This document shows positions 32,352 through 40,585 of a DNA stretch of 45,808 bases, one piece after another; within the stretch, counting starts at the first letter, position 1, and the number at the start of each line of letters is the position of its first letter. Made by a program: the position numbers and the translations under genes. The notes under the pieces are model-generated. The model searched no databases. It saw only the letters and a program-made list of their open reading frames with translations, and was not told the DNA's origin. The DNA is from Spirochaetaceae bacterium (GTDB lineage: Bacteria > Spirochaetota > Spirochaetia > DSM-2461), in contig JADGDJ010000008.1 of NCBI GenBank assembly GCA_016744925.1, positions 1 to 45,808 on the forward strand. Direction: 5' to 3'.

Positions 32352-34438
32352 TTATGCAGGCTCCTGAGAAGAGGAAGTACAAAAAAGAGGAACCTCTTCA
32401 AGCGGGGTATTTTGTATCTGTATGCAATCATTGTTTCATTGTGCTTCTCAAGGAACAGATTGTAATCCTCCCTGGAATAATGGGGAGAAAAGACAGACTT
32501 CTGATAGAGATCAGTTAGCTCGACAAAGGGGATTTCCCAATTTTTTTCAATGAGTAAAGCGTAATCACCAATACTTTCAGTATATTTTTTTCTTTCAATA
32601 GAAAGTCTGCCTCTAAGCTGAAGATACAAATACTTTGTTTTCAATCTGTCGGATCGGCTCAATCTCGAAATGACCCTATATATATATCGATCCAGAAAGA
32701 TGTACAAGGCATAAAAAGTCAAAAGGACTAAATACCATTTACTCTCAAAAAAACTGAGGATGGTCTTGATCATTCCGTTCTCGTTGAGATCTTCATCGGT
32801 ATAGGAATCCAATTCAGAGAGATTTTCCGGAATCAACTCATTGTCGAGTATTTCCTCAATATAGGGGCTGAATTCATCTATTGTAAAACTGGCAAAGGGA
32901 TACTGCTCTCCGGGAAACATCGTAGACGATGTAGGATCAAATTCAATCCATCCATAATCATTGAAATACACCTCGACCCAGGCGTGTGCCTGATCAGCTC
33001 GTACGGGATAAAAATTCAATACTGAAACATCGGGATCCACCCAGAACCCCACAGCCACTCTAGCGGGAATACCCAGACTGCGGCACATCAATGCCATAGA
33101 AAAAGCGAAATAGGAACAATATCCCTTCTGAGATTCATTGATGAAATAGGATAATTGATCTCCATCCGGGGCAACTCCCGGTTTTAAGGAATAGAAATAG
33201 TTCTTGTGAAAAAAGTTTTCAATTTCCATGGTCTTTAAAAGAGCTCCAGGTGTATCCGCAGTGACTTCTGCGGCAAGTTCACCGATAGCCTCATCATCTC
33301 CCGTATAGGTATAATGATTAAAGACATCCTCCTCCATGGAGATAAGGGGATCTATTTCTTTGATTCTCATGGTAGAGACCATGGCATCACTCTGATAAAT
33401 TCTGGCAAATGAAGAATCGTCCCAGTTGTAAATCGGTTGTGAATTCAGGGGATGATTCATAGAGAGAAATGCCGTGGGATCAATGTTGACCAGGAACAGT
33501 TCCTGTTTGACTTTTTCACGGCTCAGATAGGCAGGATTTTCGTATTCTATATAACGGGGGAGAAGGATATCCGGTGGATTGGTCTTATCTCGATCATGAC
33601 GGTAAAATCCCTGATCTTTTTCATATCCCGACAAGACATATCGCCTCAAAAGCATTCTCTCTGCCGGTCCCTCTTTTCGGTACATCAGGACAAGGTCGTC
33701 ACTCATAGAGATTTCTGTTTCCAGCTTGATATACTCGGAAAAGTCAAAACGGAACATTGAAGATTTTAAAAGACCTCCCCCTCCGGCGACAGAGCCCTCT
33801 TCATATTTTTCCCATAGCGGTAAAAGAAAATAAATTATAAGAGGAATTAAAATCAGAAAAAACAGGCTGACCTCTTTAACAATTCGTAAAAAACTTTTTC
33901 TCAGCCCCCTTTCTCCGGCTATAGAAAGATAGAGTACGAGCAGTTCCACGAGTATAAATGTTAAGGCAAACAAAGCCAGATAGGCGGGATTGGGAACTAT
34001 TGAAATCTTGTAATGACTCTGTTTCCAAAAGAGGAAATAAAGGAATACGCCGTTTAAGAGAACTTCATATTTTCTAAATCGGGGTGTTACAAGGCAGTAC
34101 CATGTCATAATCGAAGCCATGTAAACCGGTAGAAGAAGCAAAAAGAAATTCATATCAAATGAAATCATAAGAAAGGATTTCTCAAAAAAATTTATGACAT
34201 ACACGATATAACGCACCAGCCAGGGAATCAGCAGAAGAAGGCTCAATGCGGGGATGGATCTCAATTTCACTCTCCAGAATAAATAAGAGAAGAAGTTTGC
34301 AAGGACAAATGAGATCATAAGAAAGGGATAATTGATAACCTCTTCCATGTATTTACCATAAATAACAAACAATGAAAGCTGCAGAAGCAGGCGGAGAATA
34401 TCGCTGGTTAAATTGGAGGACTCATTAGAGTATTTCAC
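32348..34438 (-). CDS. Membrane transglutaminase-like protein (TgpA/DUF3488 type)
   Basis: The protein has 696 residues. About six N-terminal membrane helices (1-205) come first. An extracytoplasmic transglutaminase-like domain follows with a complete Cys-His-Asp triad: Cys near 441 (KGYCSYFAF), His near 485 (AHAWVEVY) and Asp near 501 (IEFDPTS). A further helix (about 565) and a cytoplasmic DUF4129-like tail end the protein. The reaction could be peptide cleavage or crosslinking in the periplasm. The start is GTG at 34438, preceded by AAGGGG. It overlaps the DUF58 gene by 14 bases and follows the usual moxR-DUF58-transglutaminase order. Confidence 0.9.
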   Translation of the reverse strand: MKYSNESSNLTSDILRLLLQLSLFVIYGKYMEEVINYPFLMISFVLANFFSYLFWRVKLRSIPALSLLLLIPWLVRYIVYVINFFEKSFLMISFDMNFFLLLLPVYMASIMTWYCLVTPRFRKYEVLLNGVFLYFLFWKQSHYKISIVPNPAYLALFALTFILVELLVLYLSIAGERGLRKSFLRIVKEVSLFFLILIPLIIYFLLPLWEKYEEGSVAGGGGLLKSSMFRFDFSEYIKLETEISMSDDLVLMYRKEGPAERMLLRRYVLSGYEKDQGFYRHDRDKTNPPDILLPRYIEYENPAYLSREKVKQELFLVNIDPTAFLSMNHPLNSQPIYNWDDSSFARIYQSDAMVSTMRIKEIDPLISMEEDVFNHYTYTGDDEAIGELAAEVTADTPGALLKTMEIENFFHKNYFYSLKPGVAPDGDQLSYFINESQKGYCSYFAFSMALMCRSLGIPARVAVGFWVDPDVSVLNFYPVRADQAHAWVEVYFNDYGWIEFDPTSSTMFPGEQYPFASFTIDEFSPYIEEILDNELIPENLSELDSYTDEDLNENGMIKTILSFFESKWYLVLLTFYALYIFLDRYIYRVISRLSRSDRLKTKYLYLQLRGRLSIERKKYTESIGDYALLIEKNWEIPFVELTDLYQKSVFSPHYSREDYNLFLEKHNETMIAYRYKIPRLKRFLFFVLPLLRSLHK

Positions 34439-35591
34439 AATGGATTTTCCCCTTTCCCGACCTATTCAAGTTTGAAACATCTTCTTCCACAGCCTTTTCC
34501 AATTCCCTGTAGGTAAAATATTCCCCTAGGGATAAACCCTTCTGAGTTGAATCTCTGAAAAGTAATTTTCTATAATAACTATTCACTTGAATTTCGGGCA
34601 GTGCTTTGATAAAAACTTTAACCTCCCCTGTTCCCTTTACTGCCAATTCCCTTAAATATTCCGACAGGGGATGACTGAGTACATATAAAAAATCCCGTTC
34701 AGGAATTTTCACCAGCTTATCCGCAGGGGTCACATCTGAGAGGATTTTGAAAAGATGATCGGGCTTCCTGGGGTTAAACTCTATAAAGTCTCTCATTCCG
34801 GGAGCCAGGACCCGGACAATACACCCCTTTTCGACAAAGGAATAGATGAAAGTAATATAAGAGGAGATAAGGGTATCCGTGAGGTCTGACGAATCCCGTA
34901 AAGAGCTCAGGGCCGGAGAAAAACTATTGAGCACAATAGCGACTTCCCCCGTGGGAGGAGGAACCTCCTCGCCTATTCTCAAAAAAAGTTCTCCCGATGC
35001 GGCAAACATTTTCCAGTTGATTCTTCTCGCATCATCTCCGGGATAATACTTTCTGACTTCGAGTAACTCATCAGTCCTGATTCTATTCCGTTCGACAGTT
35101 GCCGTCTCGCCACCTGTAATAATCCTTTCTTTTGTAAATCCATCTGTTTGGACTCCCGGATAGATGTGCAGAACAACCGGTCCTCCTGTAAAGAGGGGGA
35201 ATTTTGTAAAACCGAAGAGATCTTCCAGAACAAGAGTTCCCGAAGGTCCTCTATAAACACCGCGATGAGTATTCTCAAAGAATACATCATACATCCGGCT
35301 TCCCCGGCTGAGACCGCAATTGGAAGAGAGGAATCGACCACCATCAACCCATTGAAGCTCAGTTTTCCAGATACACCTGAAGCCGGGAAAGAGCAACGGA
35401 ATAAAAACTTCCAGGTTAACCAAAAAATTTTCACCACTGATACAAGTAGAAGGAAGAGGAAAATCGGGCGGATTTTTTCTAAAGGACTTTTTAAGAAAGA
35501 CATATTGTAAAATTGAGAGTATTAAGAGAATAGAGAATAGAAGCAGAAAGGAACCACCCCAGATCATAGTTACAGCTTCTTTTCTCTTCAT
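34425..35591 (-). CDS. DUF58 domain protein (MoxR-partner, vWA-like)
   Basis: The protein has 388 residues. One or two N-terminal membrane helices (about 10-30) precede a beta domain. The DUF58 signature VRKYYPGDDARRINWKMFAASGELFLR lies near residues 180-206, followed by a vWA-like C-terminal half. DUF58 proteins are encoded beside MoxR ATPases and are thought to be assembled or activated by them. The nominal ATG at 35591 has a GGGGG run too close to it for a normal SD; ATG at 35567 is the alternative. A gap of 63 bases separates it from moxR. Confidence 0.87.
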   Translation of the reverse strand: MKRKEAVTMIWGGSFLLLFSILLILSILQYVFLKKSFRKNPPDFPLPSTCISGENFLVNLEVFIPLLFPGFRCIWKTELQWVDGGRFLSSNCGLSRGSRMYDVFFENTHRGVYRGPSGTLVLEDLFGFTKFPLFTGGPVVLHIYPGVQTDGFTKERIITGGETATVERNRIRTDELLEVRKYYPGDDARRINWKMFAASGELFLRIGEEVPPPTGEVAIVLNSFSPALSSLRDSSDLTDTLISSYITFIYSFVEKGCIVRVLAPGMRDFIEFNPRKPDHLFKILSDVTPADKLVKIPERDFLYVLSHPLSEYLRELAVKGTGEVKVFIKALPEIQVNSYYRKLLFRDSTQKGLSLGEYFTYRELEKAVEEDVSNLNRSGKGKIHCEIL

Positions 35592-35654
35592 TCCCCCTAT
35601 GAGTAAAATCAGAGGGACAAAAAAAAAGCCAGTCCGTTGAGGGTTATGGGAAAT

Positions 35655-36617
35655 TTAACGGGGAATTTTCTGGATCTCAAGAGAAGCCACCTCCCCGATA
35701 AGAATTTCTGCAGATTTTTTAACATTTTTCATTCTCAATCTGTGACCGAATACAAGAGGAGCCAATTCGACAAGATCCTGATCGATGACATAATCTCTCC
35801 CTTTCACCAGAGCGTAGGCCCTGCAGGCTTTTATAAGCATCAGAGATCCTCGTGGAGAAACACCCATCTCGACAGAGCTGTGATTTCTTGTTTTTTTGGC
35901 TATGGATACGGCGCATCGAATAAGCCTGTCGTCGCAGAAAACCGAATCGACAGAAGCGATCAACTCTTCAATTTCGGCAGGTCCGCACAAGGGCTGCATT
36001 GTATTGAGAATGGTTTTTGAAGGATTTGTTTTAATGATTTGAAACTCACTCTCCTCATCGGGATACCCGATGGAAAGTTTCATGAGAAAGCGGTCTTTCT
36101 GGGCTTCCGGTAGCGGATAGGTCCCTTCGAATTCTATAGGATTTTCTGTTGCCGCAACAAAAAACAGCCCTTCAAAAGGATAGGTTTTACTTCCGATTGT
36201 CACTTGTTTTTCCGCCATGACTTCAAGCAGTGCCGACTGGACCTTAGGAGTCGTTCTGTTTATTTCATCAGCCAGAATGATATTGGCAAAGACAGGTCCT
36301 TTTTTCAGAATAAAAGAGGAACTGACAGGATCCCAGACTTCAACTCCTGTAATATCATAGGGGAGCAGATCCGGTGTGAATTGAATTCTTTTGAAATTGA
36401 GACCATCGACTATATGAGACAGCGTTTTTACGGCTGTTGTTTTACCCGTGCCGGGTAGATCTTCAATTAAAACATGCCCCTCAGCTAAAAAAGCCGTAGT
36501 GAGGAGTTGGAGAAATTCTCTTTTCCCCCGAATGACCTGCGCCATATAATCGACGATGAGTGAGGCCTTTTTTATACATTTTTCATCAATTTTTTCTGAA
36601 ATAATCTTCAACCTCAC
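35655..36617 (-). CDS. MoxR-family AAA+ ATPase
   Basis: This 320-residue cytoplasmic AAA+ ATPase has Walker A LPGTGKTT at 54-61, Walker B IILADEIN at 113-120, and sensor-1 type FVAATENPIEFEGTYPLPEAQKDRF. The C-terminal lid is normal. MoxR ATPases act as chaperones for vWA/DUF58 partners, which is the next gene here. The start is GTG at 36617, with GGGGA 8 bases away. It overlaps the end of ptsP by 32 bases, tying its translation to the PTS regulator gene. Confidence 0.93.
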   Translation of the reverse strand: MRLKIISEKIDEKCIKKASLIVDYMAQVIRGKREFLQLLTTAFLAEGHVLIEDLPGTGKTTAVKTLSHIVDGLNFKRIQFTPDLLPYDITGVEVWDPVSSSFILKKGPVFANIILADEINRTTPKVQSALLEVMAEKQVTIGSKTYPFEGLFFVAATENPIEFEGTYPLPEAQKDRFLMKLSIGYPDEESEFQIIKTNPSKTILNTMQPLCGPAEIEELIASVDSVFCDDRLIRCAVSIAKKTRNHSSVEMGVSPRGSLMLIKACRAYALVKGRDYVIDQDLVELAPLVFGHRLRMKNVKKSAEILIGEVASLEIQKIPR

Positions 36618-38832
36618 TAACCGTCCCCAACTTGAGTAATTCCTCAGTCATTTGGACAGCTTTCTCCGTATCAATGGATTCTATTGCCTGCTGGATAATG
36701 GGGATTTTTACAGGATTCATACTGAATTTTCTCAAACCCATTCCAATAAGTACCTTTACAAGCTTCGAATCCCCTGCTATATTCCCGCAGATTGACACAT
36801 CACATTTCGTTTTCAGTGCTCCATCAACAATGGCCTTTAATGCTCGCAATACAGCGGGATGTTTTGCTGTGTACAACCAGGCAACATGATCATTGGAACG
36901 ATCCACACCAATCAGATACTGGACGAGATCATTTGTGCCGATTGAGACAAAATCTGCTTCTCTGCAAATCTCTTCAATAACCATCACTGCTGATGGCAAT
37001 TCAATCATTACACCGATTCTCGGAGTACTGTTGTGTTCTACTTTATCTCTCTTTAATTCTTCCAGACATTGCCTGACCACGACCTTTGCCATAAGCAGAT
37101 CGTCGAGAGAGGACACAAGAGGAAACATGATCCGAAGATCTTTTCCCGCTCCGGCGCGAAGCATAGCTTTCAGCTGAGTGATCAATATATTTTTGTTTTT
37201 CAGGAGAAAGCGGATGGCCCTCAGTCCGAGAAAGGGATTTTCCTCTTCGATATCCTTCATATAGGAGAGTATTTTATCTCCTCCGATATCGAGAGTTCTC
37301 AATGTTATTTCATCTCCCGGAGAGTCGTTGATTAACTTTCTATAGATCTGAAACTGCTCCTCTTCTGAAGGGAAATTATTTCTGATAATAAAAGGAAACT
37401 CACTTCTATAGAGACCGACTCCCTGAGCCTTGAAAAGCCAGGCATTTTTAAGATCGCTCAACAGGTTGATGTTTGCAAGAAGTTTTACTGATACTCCATC
37501 CTCAGTCGCCGTTGTCTCTTTAATCCGGCTGATCTCTTCTTCGGAAATCGATGCACTGGCACTGTGTCGTTCATATTTGCGTTTTGTCCCCTTATCGGGA
37601 TTGATGAATAAGTGTCCCTGATTGGCATCAACAATCATCTCTGTGTTTTCAGTAATACTGAAGATTCGCCTGTCATCAGTAAAAATGATGGGAACTCCCA
37701 ATGACTTTGCCAGAATAGTGATATGTGCTGTGGCACCTCCGCCAAAGAGGACCAAACCTTCGGCATCCTGTGCAGTTATTTTTATCAGCTCAGACGGTAG
37801 AAGCTCCCGTGCAACAACAATCTGCTGAGAATAATCACCCTCTTCATAGACTTTGTGACTGAGGTTCCTCAACAGCCTGTGACCAAGATCTTTTATGTCC
37901 TGAACTTTTTCCTGAAGCCTGGGGTTATTGCTCTCTTTGAAAATAGAGATGTATTTGTTGACTGTTGTGACGACAGCCTGCGCCGGCTCATCACCAGTAT
38001 TGATCAGATTTAACATTTCTCCGGAAAAACTGGAATCGCTGAGCATTAACAAATGTGTACCGAATATCATAGAGGCAACATCTGAATGCTCCCGTTCCAT
38101 TAGCTGTTGTAATTCTTCAACCTGCAGAACCGTATTGCCGAGAGACTCTTCAAAATCCTTTAGATCTCTACCGTACTCAATATCTTCCGCATTGAGAAAT
38201 ATAGTATTGTGACTGTCTCCCATTAAAAAAGCTTTACCGCAGGCAATACCCGAATCGGTGGCAATCCCTTTAATATGGAGATTCCCGATTACTATTCTCT
38301 GTTCTGTCACTTTAATTTCATCGATACTGATGAGAAGTTTTACATTTTCAAGAGTGGTCGCCAACTGAGAGGCAATGGCTTTTATGGCCAGCTGATCATT
38401 GATGTTGAAAAAATCCTTTTGCCTATGCTCGAGTACAACCACACCTATTTTAGATAATCCGCTTAGTATAGGGACTGCCAGAAAAGATTTGTATGCCTCT
38501 TCTCCAAATCCCTCAATCTGGCGGAATTGAGGATTATCCAGACCATCCTTTTCGAGGATAGATTTCTCCTCTTTCATTGCCAGACCGGTCAGCCCCTCTC
38601 CGGATTTCAAGCGAAGTTTCCCGATAAAGTCCTTGTTGAGACCCTCAGTGGCTTCAAGAATCAGCTCATCAGTGAGGTCATCGAGGATAAAAACAGAACA
38701 GGAATCACAATTCATATGCCCTGCTATGGTACTGGTCACCTTCGATAGAAATCCCTGGATATTGGCTTTTCCCTTAAAGAGATTGGATAGTTCACTTATA
38801 CTGCAGATCAATTCAACGTTATCTTTTTTCAT
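36586..38832 (-). CDS. ptsP: Phosphoenolpyruvate-protein phosphotransferase PtsP (EI-Ntr) with GAF domain
   Basis: The protein has 748 residues. An N-terminal GAF domain (about 1-170) is followed by the enzyme I region. The phosphohistidine is His370 in GGGATAHITILAKSLGVP. The PEP-binding barrel has LYRSEFPFI, LGLRAIRFLL and SIGTNDLVQYLIGVDRSND, with the active Cys in SICGNIAGD; most enzymes I read CGE there. It would take phosphate from PEP and pass it to an NPr/HPr-type protein, which is not in the window. The SD is weak. It lies 23 bases after proC, inside the operon. Confidence 0.92.
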   Translation of the reverse strand: MKKDNVELICSISELSNLFKGKANIQGFLSKVTSTIAGHMNCDSCSVFILDDLTDELILEATEGLNKDFIGKLRLKSGEGLTGLAMKEEKSILEKDGLDNPQFRQIEGFGEEAYKSFLAVPILSGLSKIGVVVLEHRQKDFFNINDQLAIKAIASQLATTLENVKLLISIDEIKVTEQRIVIGNLHIKGIATDSGIACGKAFLMGDSHNTIFLNAEDIEYGRDLKDFEESLGNTVLQVEELQQLMEREHSDVASMIFGTHLLMLSDSSFSGEMLNLINTGDEPAQAVVTTVNKYISIFKESNNPRLQEKVQDIKDLGHRLLRNLSHKVYEEGDYSQQIVVARELLPSELIKITAQDAEGLVLFGGGATAHITILAKSLGVPIIFTDDRRIFSITENTEMIVDANQGHLFINPDKGTKRKYERHSASASISEEEISRIKETTATEDGVSVKLLANINLLSDLKNAWLFKAQGVGLYRSEFPFIIRNNFPSEEEQFQIYRKLINDSPGDEITLRTLDIGGDKILSYMKDIEEENPFLGLRAIRFLLKNKNILITQLKAMLRAGAGKDLRIMFPLVSSLDDLLMAKVVVRQCLEELKRDKVEHNSTPRIGVMIELPSAVMVIEEICREADFVSIGTNDLVQYLIGVDRSNDHVAWLYTAKHPAVLRALKAIVDGALKTKCDVSICGNIAGDSKLVKVLIGMGLRKFSMNPVKIPIIQQAIESIDTEKAVQMTEELLKLGTVSEVEDYFRKN

Positions 38833-38855
38833 TTCGCTTTAATTTTAATGTAAGA

Positions 38856-39671
38856 TTATTTATTTGTCATTTCTTTTGATTTTTTGACATTATCATTCAT
38901 GGCTTTGATAACGGCACTACGCATCCCTTCCGCTTCCAGAGTAGCCACAGCTTCAATCGTTGTTCCTCCGGGGGAACAAACCGCATCTTTTAATTCCCCT
39001 GGATGTCGCCCTGTTTCCAGTACCATTTTGGCTGAACCCAAAACAGCCTGTGATGCCATCCTGTATGCCTGTGCCCGGGGCAACCCCTGAAGAACAGCCC
39101 CATCGGCCATGGCTTCGATAAACATAAAAACATAAGCAGGAGAACTGCCGCTCACGGCTATTACCGCATGAAAATATTTTTCTTCTATTTTTTCAACGAT
39201 TCCGAAACTTTCAAATACGGGAAGAGTCTGAATAATTTCATCTTCTGATATAAAAGAATTACAACAGTAGGCGGTCACTCCCTCCCCGATCAGTGCCGGA
39301 GTATTGGGCATTGTTCGGATAATTTTGACATCCGACCCGAACATCTTTTCTGTTTGCTCTATGGTGATACCAGCAGCTATTGTGATTATGATCTTGGAGC
39401 TGTCTACGAAAGAAGCGATTTCCTCTATCAGAGAACTGTAAATATGGGGTTTTACTGCGAGAATAATAATATCGGAATTCTCAACTGTCGTTCGGTTGTT
39501 TGTAGAGCAGTTAACACCACTCCAGTTTGACTGAATGCGTTTTAAAGATTCATCACTTCTGTCACTGACAAAAATCTGATTTTCAGCCACTGTCTTTTTA
39601 GTGATAAGCCCGCCGATCATGGCACTGCCCATATTTCCCGTTCCGATAAATCCTATTTTTTTATTCAACAA
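38856..39671 (-). CDS. proC: Pyrroline-5-carboxylate reductase
   Basis: The protein has 271 residues. It reduces 1-pyrroline-5-carboxylate to proline with NAD(P)H, the last step of proline synthesis. The Rossmann motif is IGFIGTGNMGSAMIGGL (6-22). Further motifs are ILAVKPH, RTMPNTPALIGEGVTAYC and the signature stretch near ELKDAVCSPGGTTIEAV. The length is normal. The start is TTG at 39671, with the strong SD GGAGGG 5 bases away, overlapping the preceding gene by 11 bases. No other proline genes are nearby. Confidence 0.95.
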   Translation of the reverse strand: MLNKKIGFIGTGNMGSAMIGGLITKKTVAENQIFVSDRSDESLKRIQSNWSGVNCSTNNRTTVENSDIIILAVKPHIYSSLIEEIASFVDSSKIIITIAAGITIEQTEKMFGSDVKIIRTMPNTPALIGEGVTAYCCNSFISEDEIIQTLPVFESFGIVEKIEEKYFHAVIAVSGSSPAYVFMFIEAMADGAVLQGLPRAQAYRMASQAVLGSAKMVLETGRHPGELKDAVCSPGGTTIEAVATLEAEGMRSAVIKAMNDNVKKSKEMTNK

Positions 39672-39924
39672 TTATTCCCTCCACATGGTCTATAAATACG
39701 GGGATTCCAAAGATTTCATCATCGGTAATATAATCTCCCAATTCACCTTGAACTTCTCCCAGACCTAAATGATATTTTTGTATTTTTTTAAAGGACTCCA
39801 TGGTCATGATTATCCTCGAGGCTCTTTTCCCCATATCCTGAAGATCCGATTTCTTTTTGTAGATTGTTACAATTAGTTCTTCTGCTCTAATCGACAAGTC
39901 TATTGTAGTTTTTTTTGGCATCAT
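39661..39924 (-). CDS. Small conserved-looking protein of unknown function, 87 aa
   Basis: The SD AGGA lies 7 bases before ATG. The gene overlaps the TPR gene by 38 bases and proC by 11, so it is locked into the operon. The sequence is soluble, basic at the start (MMPKKTTIDLSIRAEEL) and acidic at the end (YITDDEIFGIPVFIDHVEG). I see no known motif or metal site. It could be a partner of the TPR protein or of PtsP signalling; this is speculation. Confidence 0.6.
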   Translation of the reverse strand: MMPKKTTIDLSIRAEELIVTIYKKKSDLQDMGKRASRIIMTMESFKKIQKYHLGLGEVQGELGDYITDDEIFGIPVFIDHVEGIIVE

Positions 39925-40408
39925 AACTTTTCCTGCGATCTCCCAGTTCTAACCATGCATCAGAGAGATTATACCATGCGTCCGAGTTTGTGCTGTCATA
40001 TTTTACAGAAGCCTGAAAACAATTACATGCCTCTTTAATATTCCCACCAGTAAAATATAAAACGCCCAGATTATTCCAGGCAGCAGAACTGGACTGATTT
40101 AAGGAAAGGGCTTTTTTCAGACAATTTTCTGCGTTGTCCCTCTCCCCCATTTCATATCGAACCAATCCCATCTCATTCCAGAACTCATCGCTTTCAGGAT
40201 TGTATTTAATTGAAAGATTCAAACATTCTAGAGCATTGGGAAAATCTCCCGACTTCTCATAAACAAGAGCTTTATTGAAATGAAAAAGTGAGTTTTCCGG
40301 ACTGATAGAGAGTGCCTCATTAAATGAAATCAGGGCTTTTTCATAGAGGCCCGCTTTTGTGTACTCAATTCCCTGCGCATTTAAATACACTTCCACAGCA
40401 CTAGACAT
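39887..40408 (-). CDS. TPR-repeat protein, cytoplasmic
   Basis: The protein has 173 residues and is made of about four TPR units from residue 8 on: GLYEKALISFNEALSISPEN, GDFPNALECLNLSIKYNPES, GERDNAENCLKKALSLNQSS and GNIKEACNCFQASVKYDSTN. There is no signal peptide, so it is a cytoplasmic adaptor. The SD AGGAG lies 8 bases before ATG. It is the first gene of the operon reaching to 30615. The upstream terminator at 40431-40466 separates it from the TRAP genes. Confidence 0.82.
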   Translation of the reverse strand: MSSAVEVYLNAQGIEYTKAGLYEKALISFNEALSISPENSLFHFNKALVYEKSGDFPNALECLNLSIKYNPESDEFWNEMGLVRYEMGERDNAENCLKKALSLNQSSSAAWNNLGVLYFTGGNIKEACNCFQASVKYDSTNSDAWYNLSDAWLELGDRRKSYDAKKNYNRLVD

Positions 40409-40430
40409 ATTCCCAACTCCTCAGGAAAAA

Positions 40431-40466
40431 GAAAAAAAGCCGGTTTTATATATATAAAAACCGGCT
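40431..40466 (-). terminator. Intrinsic terminator of the TRAP transporter operon
   Basis: Read on the minus strand, AGCCGGTTTT and AAAACCGGCT form a 10-pair stem around an AT-rich loop, followed by TTTTTTT. The plus-strand arms are 40438-40447 and 40457-40466. It lies 120 bases past the DctQM stop and 23 bases before the TPR start. The rest of 40467-40585 shows no gene; it must hold the promoter of the TPR/proC/ptsP operon if that operon is not fed by read-through. Confidence 0.85.
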
Positions 40467-40585
40467 AAACATTATTACGAGGAAAGTAAATGAAAAGCTT
40501 CCTGATCATTAGTATATATCAATTCATAAATTATCCTAGACTCGGAATGTTTTTATTTGAATTATTTATACTCCAGTTTCCACTG

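Noticed and set aside
34979-35503. 174-codon frame within the DUF58 gene, same strand
   Set aside because: The DUF58 frame carries the family signature over this span; the alternative frame is low-complexity shadow.
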